Part shown: positions 29,625-40,757 of the stretch, one piece after another
Position numbering within the stretch: position 1 is the stretch's first letter
Layout: each line of letters begins with the position of its first letter
Assembly: GCF_009829915.1 (NCBI RefSeq)
Contig: NZ_SZZW01000005.1
Span: 45,119 to 109,118, forward strand
Direction: 5' to 3'
Source of the DNA: Pantoea sp. Nvir
GTDB lineage: Bacteria > Pseudomonadota > Gammaproteobacteria > Enterobacterales > Enterobacteriaceae
DNA length: 64,000 bases
Program-made: the position numbers and the translations under genes
The notes under the pieces: model-generated
Seen by the model: the letters and a program-made list of their open reading frames with translations, nothing else
Database searches by the model: none
Told to the model about the DNA's origin: nothing

Positions 29625-30440
29625 ATGTCGATAGACCTGACCCGTTTCTGTATTAACCGTAAAATAGCCCCTACTCTTTCAATTAAGGAGTTTTTTCAGC
29701 TGGTTCAGCGCATTGGTTTGAACAAAGTAGAATTACGTAATGATATGTGGAGCGGAAAAGTGTGCGATGATTTAACTTATAAGCAAATGCAGGATCTCAT
29801 TACGAAATATAACATAGAGGTCATTACCATCAATGCACTCTATCCTTTTAACCGCGTGGATGAATCAGTCCTGAAGAAAGCTGAGGGGTTGCTACAGGAT
29901 GCAAAGGCTATTAACGCTAAAGCATTAGTAATGTGTCCGTTAAATGAAGGCGTTGACATTACGGCAGAAGAAACGTTGGCATCTATCAAAACCCTAGAGA
30001 TATGCTTTGCGCAGTATGGGGTAAACGGCCTTGTGGAACCGCTAGGATTTCCGACTAGCTCGATGCGCTCGGCAGTGAAGACTCAGCAGCTCATCAATGA
30101 AGCACACTCATCCTTTAAATTAGTGATAGATACCTTTCATCACCATATCTATGACAATGCTGAGCAGAATTTTTCAACAGCAATCGATGTTAATGTGATT
30201 GGGTTAGTACATATCTCTGGTGTAGAGGATACTCGTGCTACTGCAAAACTAACCGATGAAGAGCGCGTCATGCTAAGTAACAGAGATGTACTGAACAGCG
30301 TGGCACAGATAAAGCGACTGGAGGTACTCGGATACAAAGGTATCTATGCTTTTGAGCCCTTTTCTTCACAACTAAATAGCTGGAAAGCAGTTGAAATTGA
30401 GCGTCAGATTAATCATAGCATTCATCTACTACAGGCCTAA
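29625..30440 (+). CDS. iolI: IolI-like 2-keto-myo-inositol isomerase (sugar phosphate isomerase/epimerase fold)
   Basis: TIM-barrel protein of the AP-endonuclease-2/xylose-isomerase-like family, 271 residues. In iol clusters such proteins interconvert inosose isomers (IolI) so that D-chiro-inositol can also be used. Visible active-site blocks: GLNKVELRNDMW, VEPLGFPTSSMRS (Glu), LVIDTFHHHIY (Asp, His), VHISGVEDTR and IYAFEPFSSQL (C-terminal Glu). Strong ribosome binding site CAGGAGGAG 10 bases before the ATG. It stands alone, divergent from iolA. The family is certain; the exact reaction is inferred from context. Confidence 0.8.
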   Translation: MSIDLTRFCINRKIAPTLSIKEFFQLVQRIGLNKVELRNDMWSGKVCDDLTYKQMQDLITKYNIEVITINALYPFNRVDESVLKKAEGLLQDAKAINAKALVMCPLNEGVDITAEETLASIKTLEICFAQYGVNGLVEPLGFPTSSMRSAVKTQQLINEAHSSFKLVIDTFHHHIYDNAEQNFSTAIDVNVIGLVHISGVEDTRATAKLTDEERVMLSNRDVLNSVAQIKRLEVLGYKGIYAFEPFSSQLNSWKAVEIERQINHSIHLLQA

Positions 30441-31198
30441 TTTTTCCTTATATAGCATTGAATCATTCTCACATTATCTACATCCATATTTTTTTAAACC
30501 ATCAAATAAACTTTAGGTGAACAGGAGTATATATGTCACACTCAGATATGAAATAGAATTATAATCAGTAGATTATCATTAATTATCATAATAAAGCGCA
30601 TACCAGATCGATGATGTCAGCATCAAATCCATAAAAGTTTTATAAATTAGCAATCTCATGATCTTAAATGGCTTTCATTAAGATCTTCAATGACTCTTAC
30701 ATTTTAGAGCATTTTATAGAAGGAAGAAAAAAATAAGTGAAAAACATGAAATAGGAAATAAAGAACTGATTTTAACATCATACCCAGTACCACCACCGAA
30801 TAGTAAAACAGAGATGCTGTGCCAGTTAGATGATGTATCTAATGATGTATCTAAATACACAGATCTAGAGCATGTGTAACTCACAGAGGCAGTCAATCCT
30901 GGTCCTGTTTTGAACTATTGCTCCCCTTATATGCAGTATAAACAAGTAATTCAAACTTCCTACCAAAAAATAGATAAAGTGGAGCTAAGAGCTACCGAGA
31001 CTTTTTTCTTGAAAGAGAAAATGAATTGAACAAATAGTAATTCTTTTTAAAACTTGAATCGGACCACCTTGTCTGTACTGGTTCTTAGTACTTTGTAAAA
31101 AACTCCAATTTTCGAGTTCTTTGTCAGCAATATAAGATCTTTCAAATAGTAAACAGAGTATACTCTGTCGTTAATTTTTTCATCTAAGTAAAAATGAC
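30441..31198. other. Gap after the iol block; possible relic of a lost gene
   Basis: No open gene. At 30524-30545 a well-formed start (ACAGGAGTATATATG then codons for SHSDMK and a stop) suggests the beginning of a gene that has decayed. An inositol transporter would be a reasonable guess by position, but no sequence supports it. A 12-bp tandem repeat (ATGATGTATCTA twice, 30830-30853) was noted. The hemB promoter is presumably near the right end. Confidence 0.35.
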
Positions 31199-32176
31199 AT
31201 GTCTAATTTTTATCTTGCACAGCGACTAAGAAGACTACGATCCAGCTCGGCGATGCGTTCACTTTTTCAAGAAACTTCTGTTGGCCTGAATGATTTGGTA
31301 TTGCCGATTTTTGTTGAGGAAGGTGTTGATGATTATAAAGTGATTAAAGCAATGCCTGGTGTAATGCGTATTCCGGAAAAACGTCTTGCCTATGAAATTG
31401 AACGTATAGCTAAAGCAGGTATTCGCTCTGTAATAACATTTGGCATTTCTCATCATGCTGATGCCACTGGTAGTGATACTTGGAATGAAGAAGGGTTGGT
31501 AGCACGCATGTTGCGTATCTGTAAAAATACTGTGCCAGAAATAATCGTCATGTCTGATACATGCTTCTGTGAATATACTAGCCATGGCCACTGCGGTGTG
31601 CTATGCGATCACGTTGTCGATAATGACGCAACATTAATAAACCTTTGTAAACAGGCAGTTGTTGCAGCAGCAGCAGGCGCAGACTTTATCGCACCGTCAG
31701 CAGCAATGGATGGCCAAGTGGTAATGATACGTAAAGCACTTGATGCTGCAGGATTTATCCAAACTTCCATTATGTCCTATTCTACTAAATTTGCTTCATC
31801 GTTCTACGGTCCGTTTCGTGAAGCAACTGGTACTAGCCTGAAAGGCGATCGCAAAACGTATCAGATAAATCCGATGAATCGCCGAGAAGCTATTCGTGAG
31901 TCGTTGATCGATGCTACTGAAGGTGCAGATGCACTGATGGTAAAACCGGCAGGTCCATACCTTGACGTACTACGCGAAATTCGCGACAATACTAAGCTGC
32001 CGCTAGCGGCTTACCAAGTAAGCGGTGAATACGCCATGATAAAATTCGCTGCTCAAGCAGGTATAATTGATGAACTTAATGTAGTGCTGGAAAGTCTAGG
32101 TTCGATTAAACGTGCGGGTGCCGACCTAATTTTCAGCTATTTTGCCCTTAATCTCGCAGAACAAAAAGTTTTTTAA
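31199..32176 (+). CDS. hemB: Delta-aminolevulinic acid dehydratase (porphobilinogen synthase)
   Basis: Condenses two 5-aminolevulinate molecules to porphobilinogen in haem synthesis. It has 325 residues (E. coli 324). Schiff-base lysines are Lys197 ([10 protein letters not shown]) and Lys249 ([10 protein letters not shown]); the zinc cysteines 122, 124 and 132 lie in [16 protein letters not shown]. It aligns along the full E. coli sequence. The gene stands alone in AT-rich DNA, away from its usual E. coli neighbours. Retention points to an aerobic or haem-dependent cell. Confidence 0.97.
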   Translation: MSNFYLAQRLRRLRSSSAMRSLFQETSVGLNDLVLPIFVEEGVDDYKVIKAMPGVMRIPEKRLAYEIERIAKAGIRSVITFGISHHADATGSDTWNEEGLVARMLRICKNTVPEIIVMSDTCFCEYTSHGHCGVLCDHVVDNDATLINLCKQAVVAAAAGADFIAPSAAMDGQVVMIRKALDAAGFIQTSIMSYSTKFASSFYGPFREATGTSLKGDRKTYQINPMNRREAIRESLIDATEGADALMVKPAGPYLDVLREIRDNTKLPLAAYQVSGEYAMIKFAAQAGIIDELNVVLESLGSIKRAGADLIFSYFALNLAEQKVF

Positions 32177-33171
32177 TTAGCTTTAATAACCTACAAGCAG
32201 TCATTAACACGAGCACAGGTTGATTGTGACCTTTATAGATTCTGTTGTAATTAATTACGAGATCCTTCAATTAGAGTTCTTTAACATCCTGCTAATATGC
32301 TAATAAATGATGAGGTGCAACCCATTGTATAAATACACTACGCAACTTGAAAAGTCTCAAACACTATTCTGAAGTAGGATTAATTGCTTCGATTCCTTTC
32401 TGGAGTAATTTGGTTTGATAATTAGCATGTCGCACGGGTTTTACATGCATATCTCTTTTAGGAGAGAGGAGAGATACGTTTAATATTTAATACAAGATGT
32501 GTCGTGTAATAGGAGTCTTCTTTATATAAGAAGAAGTAGCATTGTATCTTCTAAACATTCATTACAAAATTACGAACAGAGAGAGATTAATACGCTATCA
32601 TCGCTTGATGATAGTGTGTTTATTGAGAAATAACATAATAAAGAAATAAAGTTATTCATAATTAGATGAATGTCCATCTTAGTTATGATTTTAAATATTA
32701 ATGCTCTGTTTGAGAAATTGAATAATCCTATATATAAAATTGTAGAGAATTTTATTAATTACCATAATAAAGTCCATCGGGATTTTCTTATACTATAAGA
32801 AAAAACTTTTCAAGTTTCTACATTGGTAAATGTTACAAGAACTACCTCCATAATGGCAAATGCTTTTTTTTAAAAAAAGCAAGTAAACCTTTCTAGATTT
32901 ATGCAAACTTATAGCCCATCGTCTTAAATTTTATATTCTTTGTAAGAAAACAATTCATTAAGAAAGTGATAACATCTCGCAGAAAACATTAATTTTTATT
33001 TGCTCCAGCCAACAGATTATAACTAGCATCAGCGATGTAAGAGTTTTTTGGTGCACTTGAACATCGGCACCTTCAATACAGATTGGTTCCTTTAGACCAC
33101 GTTACAAAGGGAATTAATAAAGAATGACTATGGTACCCCTTTTACTTTTTTTTAATAATTCACTATTATTT
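32177..33171. other. Gap between hemB and queH, nothing recognised
   Basis: About 1 kb, strongly AT-rich, stops in all frames, no recognisable protein remnants, RNA or repeats. The genes on either side converge. Confidence 0.5.
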
Positions 33172-33831
33172 TTATTCTTTCGGCGCATAATATTGCATAC
33201 CGATCTTAATACGTTCACGTCCTTTAGCTATTCGATGACGATTGGTATCGCGCAATGAGTAAATACAGCCACAATACTCTTGCTGATAAAAACGCTCTCG
33301 TTTGCTAATTGCAATCATACGTTCTGATCCACCGCCTTTACGCCAATTAAAGTCCCAATAGAACATATTAGGATAACGCAATGTGGCACGCATCCCGCAA
33401 TCATTAATCTGCTGCATATTCTTCCAGCGCGAAATGCCGAGTGAACTAGTAATCACCATGAAACCATGTTCATGAGCATAGTGAGCAGTATATTCGAAAC
33501 GCATATCAAAACAAATGGTGCAGCGTGTGCCGCGTTCTGGTTCCCACTCCATACCGTTTGTACGTTTAAACCAATTGTCATAATCGTAGTCTGCATCAAT
33601 AAAAGGCACATTGAACCGTTCTGCAAAACGGATATTTTCCTGTTTGCGCAGCTCATATTCCTTCAGGGGATGAATGTTGGGGTTGTAGAAAAAAATTGTA
33701 TAATTGATTCCGGAAGCATGCATCGCCTCCATTAATTCGCTAGAGCACGGTGCGCAACAAGAGTGTAATAGTACTTTGTTATCTTTGCCGCCGGGTGGTA
33801 ATAACGGCTTATGCTGAATATTTTCAGACAT
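33172..33831 (-). CDS. queH: Epoxyqueuosine reductase QueH (DUF208)
   Basis: Reduces epoxyqueuosine to queuosine at tRNA position 34; the cobalamin-independent alternative to QueG. Family cysteines are all present: the adjacent pair in [30 protein letters not shown] in the middle and [12 protein letters not shown] near the C-terminus, plus the [18 protein letters not shown] block. The start at 33831 ([20 protein letters not shown], 219 residues) is chosen because AAGGAGC sits just upstream. A longer frame to 33912 adds 27 residues not typical of the family. Confidence 0.9.
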   Translation of the reverse strand: MSENIQHKPLLPPGGKDNKVLLHSCCAPCSSELMEAMHASGINYTIFFYNPNIHPLKEYELRKQENIRFAERFNVPFIDADYDYDNWFKRTNGMEWEPERGTRCTICFDMRFEYTAHYAHEHGFMVITSSLGISRWKNMQQINDCGMRATLRYPNMFYWDFNWRKGGGSERMIAISKRERFYQQEYCGCIYSLRDTNRHRIAKGRERIKIGMQYYAPKE

Positions 33832-34750
33832 GTTTGCTCCTTGTTTAAATACTCTAAAAGTGTAATATTTTGTTGTTGTAGAGGCATTAATAACTTTCCT
33901 ATACCAGCACATCTATATTTATTCGAGCATCCTTCCTCTGCACTAGCGTTACTTTGTAGAGGTTACCCTATGTTTTACTAAAAGCTGACTTACATCCCCC
34001 CCACAAGTAGTATGTGGAACGCTGTATCGCGAGCTATTTACCTCTCCGTTCTAGAATTTCTTCTGACAAGCTAGAAATAGCCTCACTGATACCACGCTCA
34101 TAAACAAGGTTACCCTGTATCTTCACTACCCGCTACGCATATGATCCTATCTCATACTATATGAAGTCCAATTAATTATTTTTTTCTAATGCAGATATAG
34201 ACATATCATATAGCTGTATGCTATTCATCTACTAATTTTATAAAGCACACGTAGATAGATAGAAAATATATGATAAAAAATAAGCCATGCTTTAATAGGG
34301 GTGATAGATCGCAATAAAATTACTATTGTTGTCTTTATTTTTCTGGCCAACATACGAGTGAGATTTCTAATAAGAGAAATCTGGTAAGCTAGCCATAAAT
34401 CAAGGTCGCTTTCTGGAAAGCAATGGGTACAAAACGTATCTTTCCGCAATTGTTTCTAACAACGGCATCTAACGTACTAACCGGATGACGACGCTAGTAT
34501 CGTTCCAGAGTACGATAGATAGCCATCAAATGCAGGCGGCCGTTTCTGCGCTTCAGGGACTCACAGATATTATAAAGGATCCTTCATAATTATGCCATTA
34601 CTTAACTAATTAATTTTAAACTAATTTAAACATAATTGAAATAGTTCACGACACCCTTAATTTAAAATAAGACTATATTTTGCTTCCCTACAAAGGGTGT
34701 TGTCGCGGATAATGCGCCGCGTTCATGTATTCAAAAATGGCGTAATATAT
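33832..34750. other. Gap between queH and pitA with unidentified dead frames
   Basis: No intact gene. Two stretches on the minus strand look like old coding sequence. Around 34060-34130 one reads GNLVYERGISEAISSLSEEI then LERRGK and a stop. Around 34380-34570 another contains AIYRTLERY and, across a stop, HPVSTLDAVV. I could not assign either. The right end carries the pitA promoter region; a longer pitA frame from 34697 is possible but not favoured. Confidence 0.4.
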
Positions 34751-36271
34751 ATGCTAAATTTATTCGCTGGTCTTAACCTAAGTACTGGTCTGTTATTGGT
34801 TCTTGCATTACTATTTGTATTGTTTTATGAAGCAATCAACGGTTTTCATGACACGGCTAACGCAGTGGCGACTGTAATTTATACACGCGCCATGCGCGCC
34901 CAGCTTACTGTAGTCATGTCAGGAATGTTCAACTTCCTTGGCGTGGTTCTTGGTGGCTTAAGCGTCGCTTACACCATTGTACATATGCTTCCAACAGATC
35001 TGTTGCTTAATGTTGGCTCGGCACACAGCTTAGCGATGGTTTTTTCCATGCTATTAGCTGCGATTATCTGGAATCTCGGCACTTGGTATCTAGGTTTGCC
35101 TACCTCTAGTTCACACACTTTAATCGGTGCTATCATCGGCATAGGTCTTACCAATGCACTGATGACTGGCACCTCAGTAATTGATTCTCTTAATATTCCT
35201 AAGATTATAAATATCTTCCTGTCACTGATTTTGTCGCCTATTATTGGCCTATTGACAGCGAATATTTTAATATTTTTGTTGTGTCGTTACTGGAACGGCA
35301 CCAAAAAACGTGCACGCATCCATATGACACCGACCGACCGTGAAAAAGTGGATGGCAAAAAAAAGCCACCCTTCTGGACACGCATTGCCCTTATTGTCTC
35401 TGCTATAGGGGTTAGCTACTCGCACGGTGCGAACGATGGACAGAAAGGTATTGGCCTTATTATGCTTGTGCTGATTAGTGTTTCGCCAGCCGGATTTGTG
35501 GTAAATATGAATGCTAGTGGTTATGATCTCACTCGGACGCGAGATGCAGTAAATCATCTTGAGCAATACTACCATCAACATACTGATACGCTAATGCATA
35601 TCATCCAGATGCCATCTCCTGGGTTACCAACTCCAGAAGAGATACCGTCTTCTGGTCCGCACGAGTTTCACTGCGACAAAGCTCGTGTACTACAAACAAT
35701 TCAGCATGCACAAAGTTTGCTAAACAATAATCTACAGAGTTATGCTCAATTAACTCTAGAGCAACGTAGTAAAATGCGACGTCTTCTACTCTGCATTGCT
35801 GATACCGCGGACAAAGCAGCTAAGTTGCCGGAGACCAACACTAATAATAAGCGTTTCTTAAGCAAGCTAAAAGGCGATCTGCTGGGTACCATCGAGTATG
35901 CACCAATCTGGATCATTATGGCGGTAGCATTAGCACTTGGTGTCGGTACTATGATTGGCTGGCGACGCGTGGCGACCACTATTGGGGAAAAAATTGGTAA
36001 AAAAGGCATGACATACGCGCAGGGTATGTCAGCACAGTTAATTGCGGCAGTATCGATTGGTATCGCCAGTTACACCGGAATGCCAGTATCTACTACCCAT
36101 ATCTTATCATCATCTGTAGCGGGCACCATGCTCGCAGATGGAGGGATACAGAACCGTACCATCAAAAATATCGCGATGGCTTGGGTCTTCACGTTGCCAG
36201 TATGTATTTTACTGTCGGGTTGCCTCTACTGGCTGGCGCTTAATCTTGTGCAATTAGGCAGTCAGCATTAA
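34751..36271 (+). CDS. pitA: Low-affinity inorganic phosphate transporter PitA
   Basis: Inner-membrane proton symporter for metal-phosphate complexes. It has 506 residues from the ATG at 34751 (E. coli 499). PiT signature repeats are present near both ends: [20 protein letters not shown] with [16 protein letters not shown], and [17 protein letters not shown] [15 protein letters not shown] with [19 protein letters not shown]. About ten membrane segments, with a hydrophilic loop around residues 260-390 that is the most divergent part. An upstream in-frame ATG at 34697 would add 18 residues not present in E. coli PitA. Followed by a uspB pseudogene on the opposite strand, as in E. coli. Confidence 0.95.
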   Translation: MLNLFAGLNLSTGLLLVLALLFVLFYEAINGFHDTANAVATVIYTRAMRAQLTVVMSGMFNFLGVVLGGLSVAYTIVHMLPTDLLLNVGSAHSLAMVFSMLLAAIIWNLGTWYLGLPTSSSHTLIGAIIGIGLTNALMTGTSVIDSLNIPKIINIFLSLILSPIIGLLTANILIFLLCRYWNGTKKRARIHMTPTDREKVDGKKKPPFWTRIALIVSAIGVSYSHGANDGQKGIGLIMLVLISVSPAGFVVNMNASGYDLTRTRDAVNHLEQYYHQHTDTLMHIIQMPSPGLPTPEEIPSSGPHEFHCDKARVLQTIQHAQSLLNNNLQSYAQLTLEQRSKMRRLLLCIADTADKAAKLPETNTNNKRFLSKLKGDLLGTIEYAPIWIIMAVALALGVGTMIGWRRVATTIGEKIGKKGMTYAQGMSAQLIAAVSIGIASYTGMPVSTTHILSSSVAGTMLADGGIQNRTIKNIAMAWVFTLPVCILLSGCLYWLALNLVQLGSQH

Positions 36272-36338
36272 AAATAATGCGAGTGAAAAATGTTTTATTT
36301 TTAGTTCTAAATAGCCATACAAATTATGTTAAGGAGAA

Positions 36339-36636
36339 CTAACCCGAACAAAATTTAGTTAAAAGAAATTGACCACGCACTCTTTCGCGTCGACGAGTGA
36401 ACTCTTGATTATAATGTGCGCAGTAAATTTTTCCCTAAATGTAACTTACTAACTGTACTTGTTTATTTCTGGGCCATGCAAACTAAAAAATTCTGAGCCA
36501 TAGACATGCTGATAAAGCAACGGATCCAGTCTCGTCGCACCGCCAGTAGCGTTTTCAAAGAAGAAAAATAGCGTGCTAGATTTATAGTAATAAATACTAT
36601 ATATAAATTCCCAAAAAGCGGGACAGTACTGATCAT
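36339..36636 (-). pseudogene. uspB: Universal stress protein B pseudogene
   Basis: The start MISTVPLFGNLYIVFITINL continuing ARYFSSLKTLLAV matches E. coli UspB ([32 protein letters not shown]). After a frame change come DPLLYQHVYGSEFFSLHG and, past another break, NQEFTRRRERVRGQFLLT, matching DEFIRRCERVRRQFILT. Nearly the full length is present but at least two frameshifts and stops break it. E. coli has uspB next to pitA on the opposite strand, exactly as here. Its partner uspA is not recognisable beyond. Confidence 0.88.
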
Positions 36637-37302
36637 GCGGCCCCTTCCCGGCTGAGATCACAGAGCCAGGTGTAGCACAGCTATGCTCCATTCTCGATTA
36701 GAAAAAAACCGCTGAATAAGATGTTCTGTAATTTTCTTTTATTTTTTACAAAATTGAGCAGTCAGCACCCTAAATAAGGGAGGAGCAATGGATTTGATCT
36801 TTTTCACGGCCACAGTTTGTAAAAAACATTTTTAATATAAAACTATCTGCATCCTAAAAATTAGGAGAATAATCAGCGATTAAAAATTACAATAAGTAGG
36901 AGAATACTATTCTCCATTTACGTAAAGGCTTTTGCAGAAAACCAAGCTACAAGAAAAGAATTTTCTTTGATCTGAAGTAAGGAATTATGCACCACTTACA
37001 GATATATAAATTCATTAACAAGTGCATAAATCTATTTCGTTGGCACGAGATTGAATCGTAATTTCGAAAAAGAGACTGACACCCCTTCTATAGTAGCAAG
37101 AAAACTACCATAGAGTTCTTAAATTAGGAGGCTAGGTATGTCCATCATATCCGCAGACAATCGTCTTTAACGCATATAGATTTGGTGATCCACCTTTAGC
37201 TCAAAGATGAACTGTGTTAGAGCAACAACAAAGAAAAACAAAGTGTGCCATCCACCAATGGCTGGTTTAATTCATTAATCAAAGAAATGTTTATTAACTG
37301 CT
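36637..37302. other. Gap where uspA would be
   Basis: About 670 bases between dead uspB and prlC. E. coli has uspA next to uspB, but no remnant was recognised. A small inverted repeat GGAGAAT-ACT-ATTCTCC lies at 36899-36915. Confidence 0.5.
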
Positions 37303-39345
37303 TTATCCTTTGATACCATAGTGGTCTAGCATCGCATCTAGCTGAGGTTCACGACCTCGGAAACGCCTGAAAAGCTCTATTGGTTCTTCTGATCCGCCAC
37401 GCGTCAGGATATTATCAAGGAAAGACTGGCCAGTCTCTCGGTTAAAAATACCCTCCTCTTTAAAACGCGAATAAGCATCTGCCGCTAACACATTGGCCCA
37501 TAGATAGCTGTAATAGCCAGCCGCATAGTTTCCTGCAAAAATATGGCTAAAGGTGTGCGGGAACCGACTCCATTCCGGGCTCGGTACTTGGACAATTATA
37601 TTCTTCACTTTTCGCACAGTTTCAAGTATTTGATCATTATTCCCCGGATCAAACTGAGTGTGCAAGAGAAAATCAAATAAACCTAATTCCAGCTGACGTT
37701 GGATAAACAGTGCAGACTGGTAGTGTTTCACCATCATCATCTTATCAATCAGCGCTTTTGGTAACGTTTCTCCAGTTTTATAGTGACTAGAGATAAAAGC
37801 CAGTACATCCGGCTCCCAGCACCAGTTCTCCATAAACTGACTTGGCAACTCTACCGCATCCCAAGGCACGCCGCAGATACCTGAAACACCTGGGATCTCA
37901 ATGCGTGTTAGCATATGATGCAGGCCATGGCCGAATTCGTGGAACAAGGTAGTAACTTCGTTATGGTTAAATAATGCTGGTCTACCGTTAACCGGACGAT
38001 TGAAGTTGCAGGTAAGATAGGCGACCGGTTTTTGCAATGTACCGTCAGCTTTCCGCATTTGTCTGACGCAGTCATCCATCCAGGCCCCACCGCGTTTATT
38101 TTCACGTGCGTAGAGATCAAGGTAGAAGCTGCCACGTAGTTCACCGTTCTCATCAAATAAGTCGAAAAAGCGAACGTCAAGATGATAGAAATCTACGTCA
38201 GTGCGTTCTTTGACGATAATACCGTAGATGCGCTTTACTAATTCAAATAAGCCGTTAACAATACTTCTTTCCGTGAAGTAGGGACGTAGCTGCTCGTCGC
38301 TGATAGCATAGAGATGCTGCTTCTGCTTTTCGCTATAGTAGGAAAGATCCCATGGATTTAGTTCTTTAATGCCATATTCTTTATAGACAAACGCACGTAG
38401 CTGCATCAATTCTTCTTCTGCTTGCGGACGGGTTCGTTTTACTAGATCGTTTAGAAAATCAAGCACTTCAGTTGGATTTTCGGCCATTTTGGTAGCCAGA
38501 GATTTATCGGCATAAGATTCAAAGCCAAGTAGCTGCGCTAATTCATGGCGCAGTGATAGTTCTTCCACCATGATCGGTCCGTTATCCCATTTACCGGCGT
38601 TCGGTCCTTGGTCAGAAGCGCGCGTTGAATAAGCATAGTACATCTCTTGACGTAATCCGGCGTTGTCACAGTAGGTTATCACCTGCAAATAACTAGGAAT
38701 ATCGAGCGTCAACATCCAGCCTTTCTGCCCTTTTTCTTCAGCTTGCGCCCGAGCAACAGCTAGCGCACTTTCTGGTATTCCTGAAAGTACACTTTTCACG
38801 GTGACTAATTTGGTCCAACCCATGGTCGAGTCTAACACGTTATTGCTGTATGCTGAACTCAGCTCAGAAAGACGTAAAGCAATCTCGCCATATCGCTGCT
38901 TTTTTTCTTTATCAAGGCCAATGCCAGAAAGTTCAAAACTGAGAATTGCATTGTTCACTGCTTTTTTCTGAGCCATATCTAGCGTGTCAAAAGTTTTGTT
39001 CTCTTGCATGTTGCGGTAAGCTTGGTATAGTCCTTCATGTTGACAGATCCAAGTACTATATTCAGAGAGCAGTGGCAGCGTCTTTTCATAAGCTTGACGT
39101 AACTCCGGGCTATTCTTTACTGAATTAAGATGGCTTACCGGTGAAAAGATACGCCCAAGACGATCGTCTACTTCTGCAAGCGGCTGTACCAAATTATCCC
39201 AAGTGTAAGGCGGACCACTCGCCATTACTTTTTTTACCGCCGCGCGACATTCATTTAGAGCCTCGGTTACGGCGGGAACTACATGTTCAGGCTGAATAGT
39301 GGAAAAAGGCGGAAGCGTAAAAAACCGGAGTAACGGATTAGTCAT
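37303..39345 (-). CDS. prlC: Oligopeptidase A
   Basis: Cytoplasmic M3-family zinc metallopeptidase that degrades signal peptides and other short peptides. It has 680 residues, identical in length to E. coli PrlC. The zinc motif HEFGH is in TTLFHEFGHGLHHMLTRIEI, with the downstream Glu in CGVPWDAVELPSQFMENWCW. The N-terminus MTNPLLRFFTLPPFSTIQPE matches E. coli. In E. coli it is followed by rsmJ; no rsmJ follows here. Confidence 0.97.
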   Translation of the reverse strand: MTNPLLRFFTLPPFSTIQPEHVVPAVTEALNECRAAVKKVMASGPPYTWDNLVQPLAEVDDRLGRIFSPVSHLNSVKNSPELRQAYEKTLPLLSEYSTWICQHEGLYQAYRNMQENKTFDTLDMAQKKAVNNAILSFELSGIGLDKEKKQRYGEIALRLSELSSAYSNNVLDSTMGWTKLVTVKSVLSGIPESALAVARAQAEEKGQKGWMLTLDIPSYLQVITYCDNAGLRQEMYYAYSTRASDQGPNAGKWDNGPIMVEELSLRHELAQLLGFESYADKSLATKMAENPTEVLDFLNDLVKRTRPQAEEELMQLRAFVYKEYGIKELNPWDLSYYSEKQKQHLYAISDEQLRPYFTERSIVNGLFELVKRIYGIIVKERTDVDFYHLDVRFFDLFDENGELRGSFYLDLYARENKRGGAWMDDCVRQMRKADGTLQKPVAYLTCNFNRPVNGRPALFNHNEVTTLFHEFGHGLHHMLTRIEIPGVSGICGVPWDAVELPSQFMENWCWEPDVLAFISSHYKTGETLPKALIDKMMMVKHYQSALFIQRQLELGLFDFLLHTQFDPGNNDQILETVRKVKNIIVQVPSPEWSRFPHTFSHIFAGNYAAGYYSYLWANVLAADAYSRFKEEGIFNRETGQSFLDNILTRGGSEEPIELFRRFRGREPQLDAMLDHYGIKG

Positions 39346-39845
39346 AGCGTATTCCTAATTCAGATATAGGGTGTAGCATAGCGCTTACGACGCAATAGTG
39401 GTAGCATGGAAGCTAAGTGTAGCGAAAATCAATGGCAGCTATGCTAAGAGTGGTAAAGAAACAATTCAGATGAGTACGCAATGAAATTTTATAAAAATTT
39501 TCACGTCGACCCCGGAATTTAAATTTTATGCTAAACTGTCGTTTTAATTTTTACATTTGCAATCATATCAGATATGTGATGATAAAATACAGCTTACTAA
39601 GCTATGCTTATACGCCTTTTCGAAAATTTTGAGAATAATGTTTGAAAGATAGGACAGACGTGTTCGGATGGAACATCCTACCAGTTTCAGCAGCTGAAGA
39701 ACTGTCATCTAGTACGTGCAGTAAAGTAATACAGGGCAAATGAAATTTTGCAAAAAAATATTTTTGCACTACATAGCATTAGCCGGTAGCGATCACTTTT
39801 ATAGTCTTGAAATAAATTCATGGGAACAGATTAAGTTATCTAATG
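39346..39845. other. Spacer between prlC and the RNase BN gene
   Basis: Exactly 500 bases, no gene recognised. The prlC promoter is expected in the first 150 bases. Confidence 0.5.
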
Positions 39846-40757
39846 TTAAAGTGTGAACACTGCAAGATCGTATGCTAGTTGGGTGTTGGGAAATACTGAG
39901 CGGCATTCTTCCAGTAAACGTGGCATATCACTTAGCATATAACGCGAACTGAAATGAGTGGCGATCATGCGCTTTACCCCCGCCTCTTTTGCTACTTGCA
40001 CTGCTTGTAGTGTTGTCGAGTGGCCGTGTTTGTTGGCCTTATCTTGCAAGGAGGCCTCCAGTGTTGCTTCATGAACCATTAAATCAACATTCGCCGCTAA
40101 TTGTAGCGCTATTGGTGTCGGCGCTGTATCACCAAAAATTGCAAGGGTTTTGCCTTTGATTACCGGACCGAGATAATCCATACCTTTTATCACGCGACCA
40201 TCCTCAAGAGTCACCGTTTCTCCTTCTTTTAAATGTTTATACCAGGGGCCACGTGGCACACCATCCTCTTGCAAACGTGCTGCGTCTAGAAAACCCGGTT
40301 TATCATGTTGCTCAATGCGATAACCAAAACAGTGTATCGAATGCACTAAAGGCCAGGCGCTGACGCGAAATGCTCTATCGTTAAGCACTAAACCAGCTTC
40401 AATTTCAATAATCTCCAATGGATAGTTAATATGGGAACTACTAAGCAATAAAGCTGTATCCATAAAAAGTTTAATGCCCTTTGGTCCGTAAAGGGTCAGC
40501 GGCTGGATAATACCGCCCATAGATCGACTGGTTATCATTCCGGGTAAACCGAAAATATGGTCGCCATGCAGATGAGTAATAAAAATTTTACTAATACGCC
40601 CTAGTTTAAGCAACGAGCGCATGTACTGGAGATACGTTCCTTCGCCGCAGTCAAACAGCCAAGTGTCACCGCACTGCGAGTGAGTCAAAGCAAGGGAACT
40701 TACACTACGTTGTAGGCTAGGCATACCACCTCCGGTGCCAAGAAATGTAAGCTGCAT
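39846..40757 (-). CDS. rbn: Ribonuclease BN / RNase Z (ElaC family)
   Basis: Metallo-beta-lactamase fold nuclease for tRNA 3'-end maturation. The metal motif THLHGDHIFGLPG, the His of GHSTTLQA, the Asp of AIFGDTAPT and the His of IATHFSSRY are all present. It has 303 residues (E. coli 305) when started at 40757 (MQLTFLGTGGGMPSLQRSVS), which has GGAAGC at the right distance; a longer frame from 40787 adds 10 residues. Its neighbours are not those of E. coli, so the locus has been rearranged. Confidence 0.94.
   Translation of the reverse strand: MQLTFLGTGGGMPSLQRSVSSLALTHSQCGDTWLFDCGEGTYLQYMRSLLKLGRISKIFITHLHGDHIFGLPGMITSRSMGGIIQPLTLYGPKGIKLFMDTALLLSSSHINYPLEIIEIEAGLVLNDRAFRVSAWPLVHSIHCFGYRIEQHDKPGFLDAARLQEDGVPRGPWYKHLKEGETVTLEDGRVIKGMDYLGPVIKGKTLAIFGDTAPTPIALQLAANVDLMVHEATLEASLQDKANKHGHSTTLQAVQVAKEAGVKRMIATHFSSRYMLSDMPRLLEECRSVFPNTQLAYDLAVFTL

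Noticed and set aside
34697..34750. Earlier in-frame start for pitA
   Set aside because: Adds 18 residues absent from E. coli PitA; not excluded, because the site at 34751 has only a weak ribosome binding sequence.
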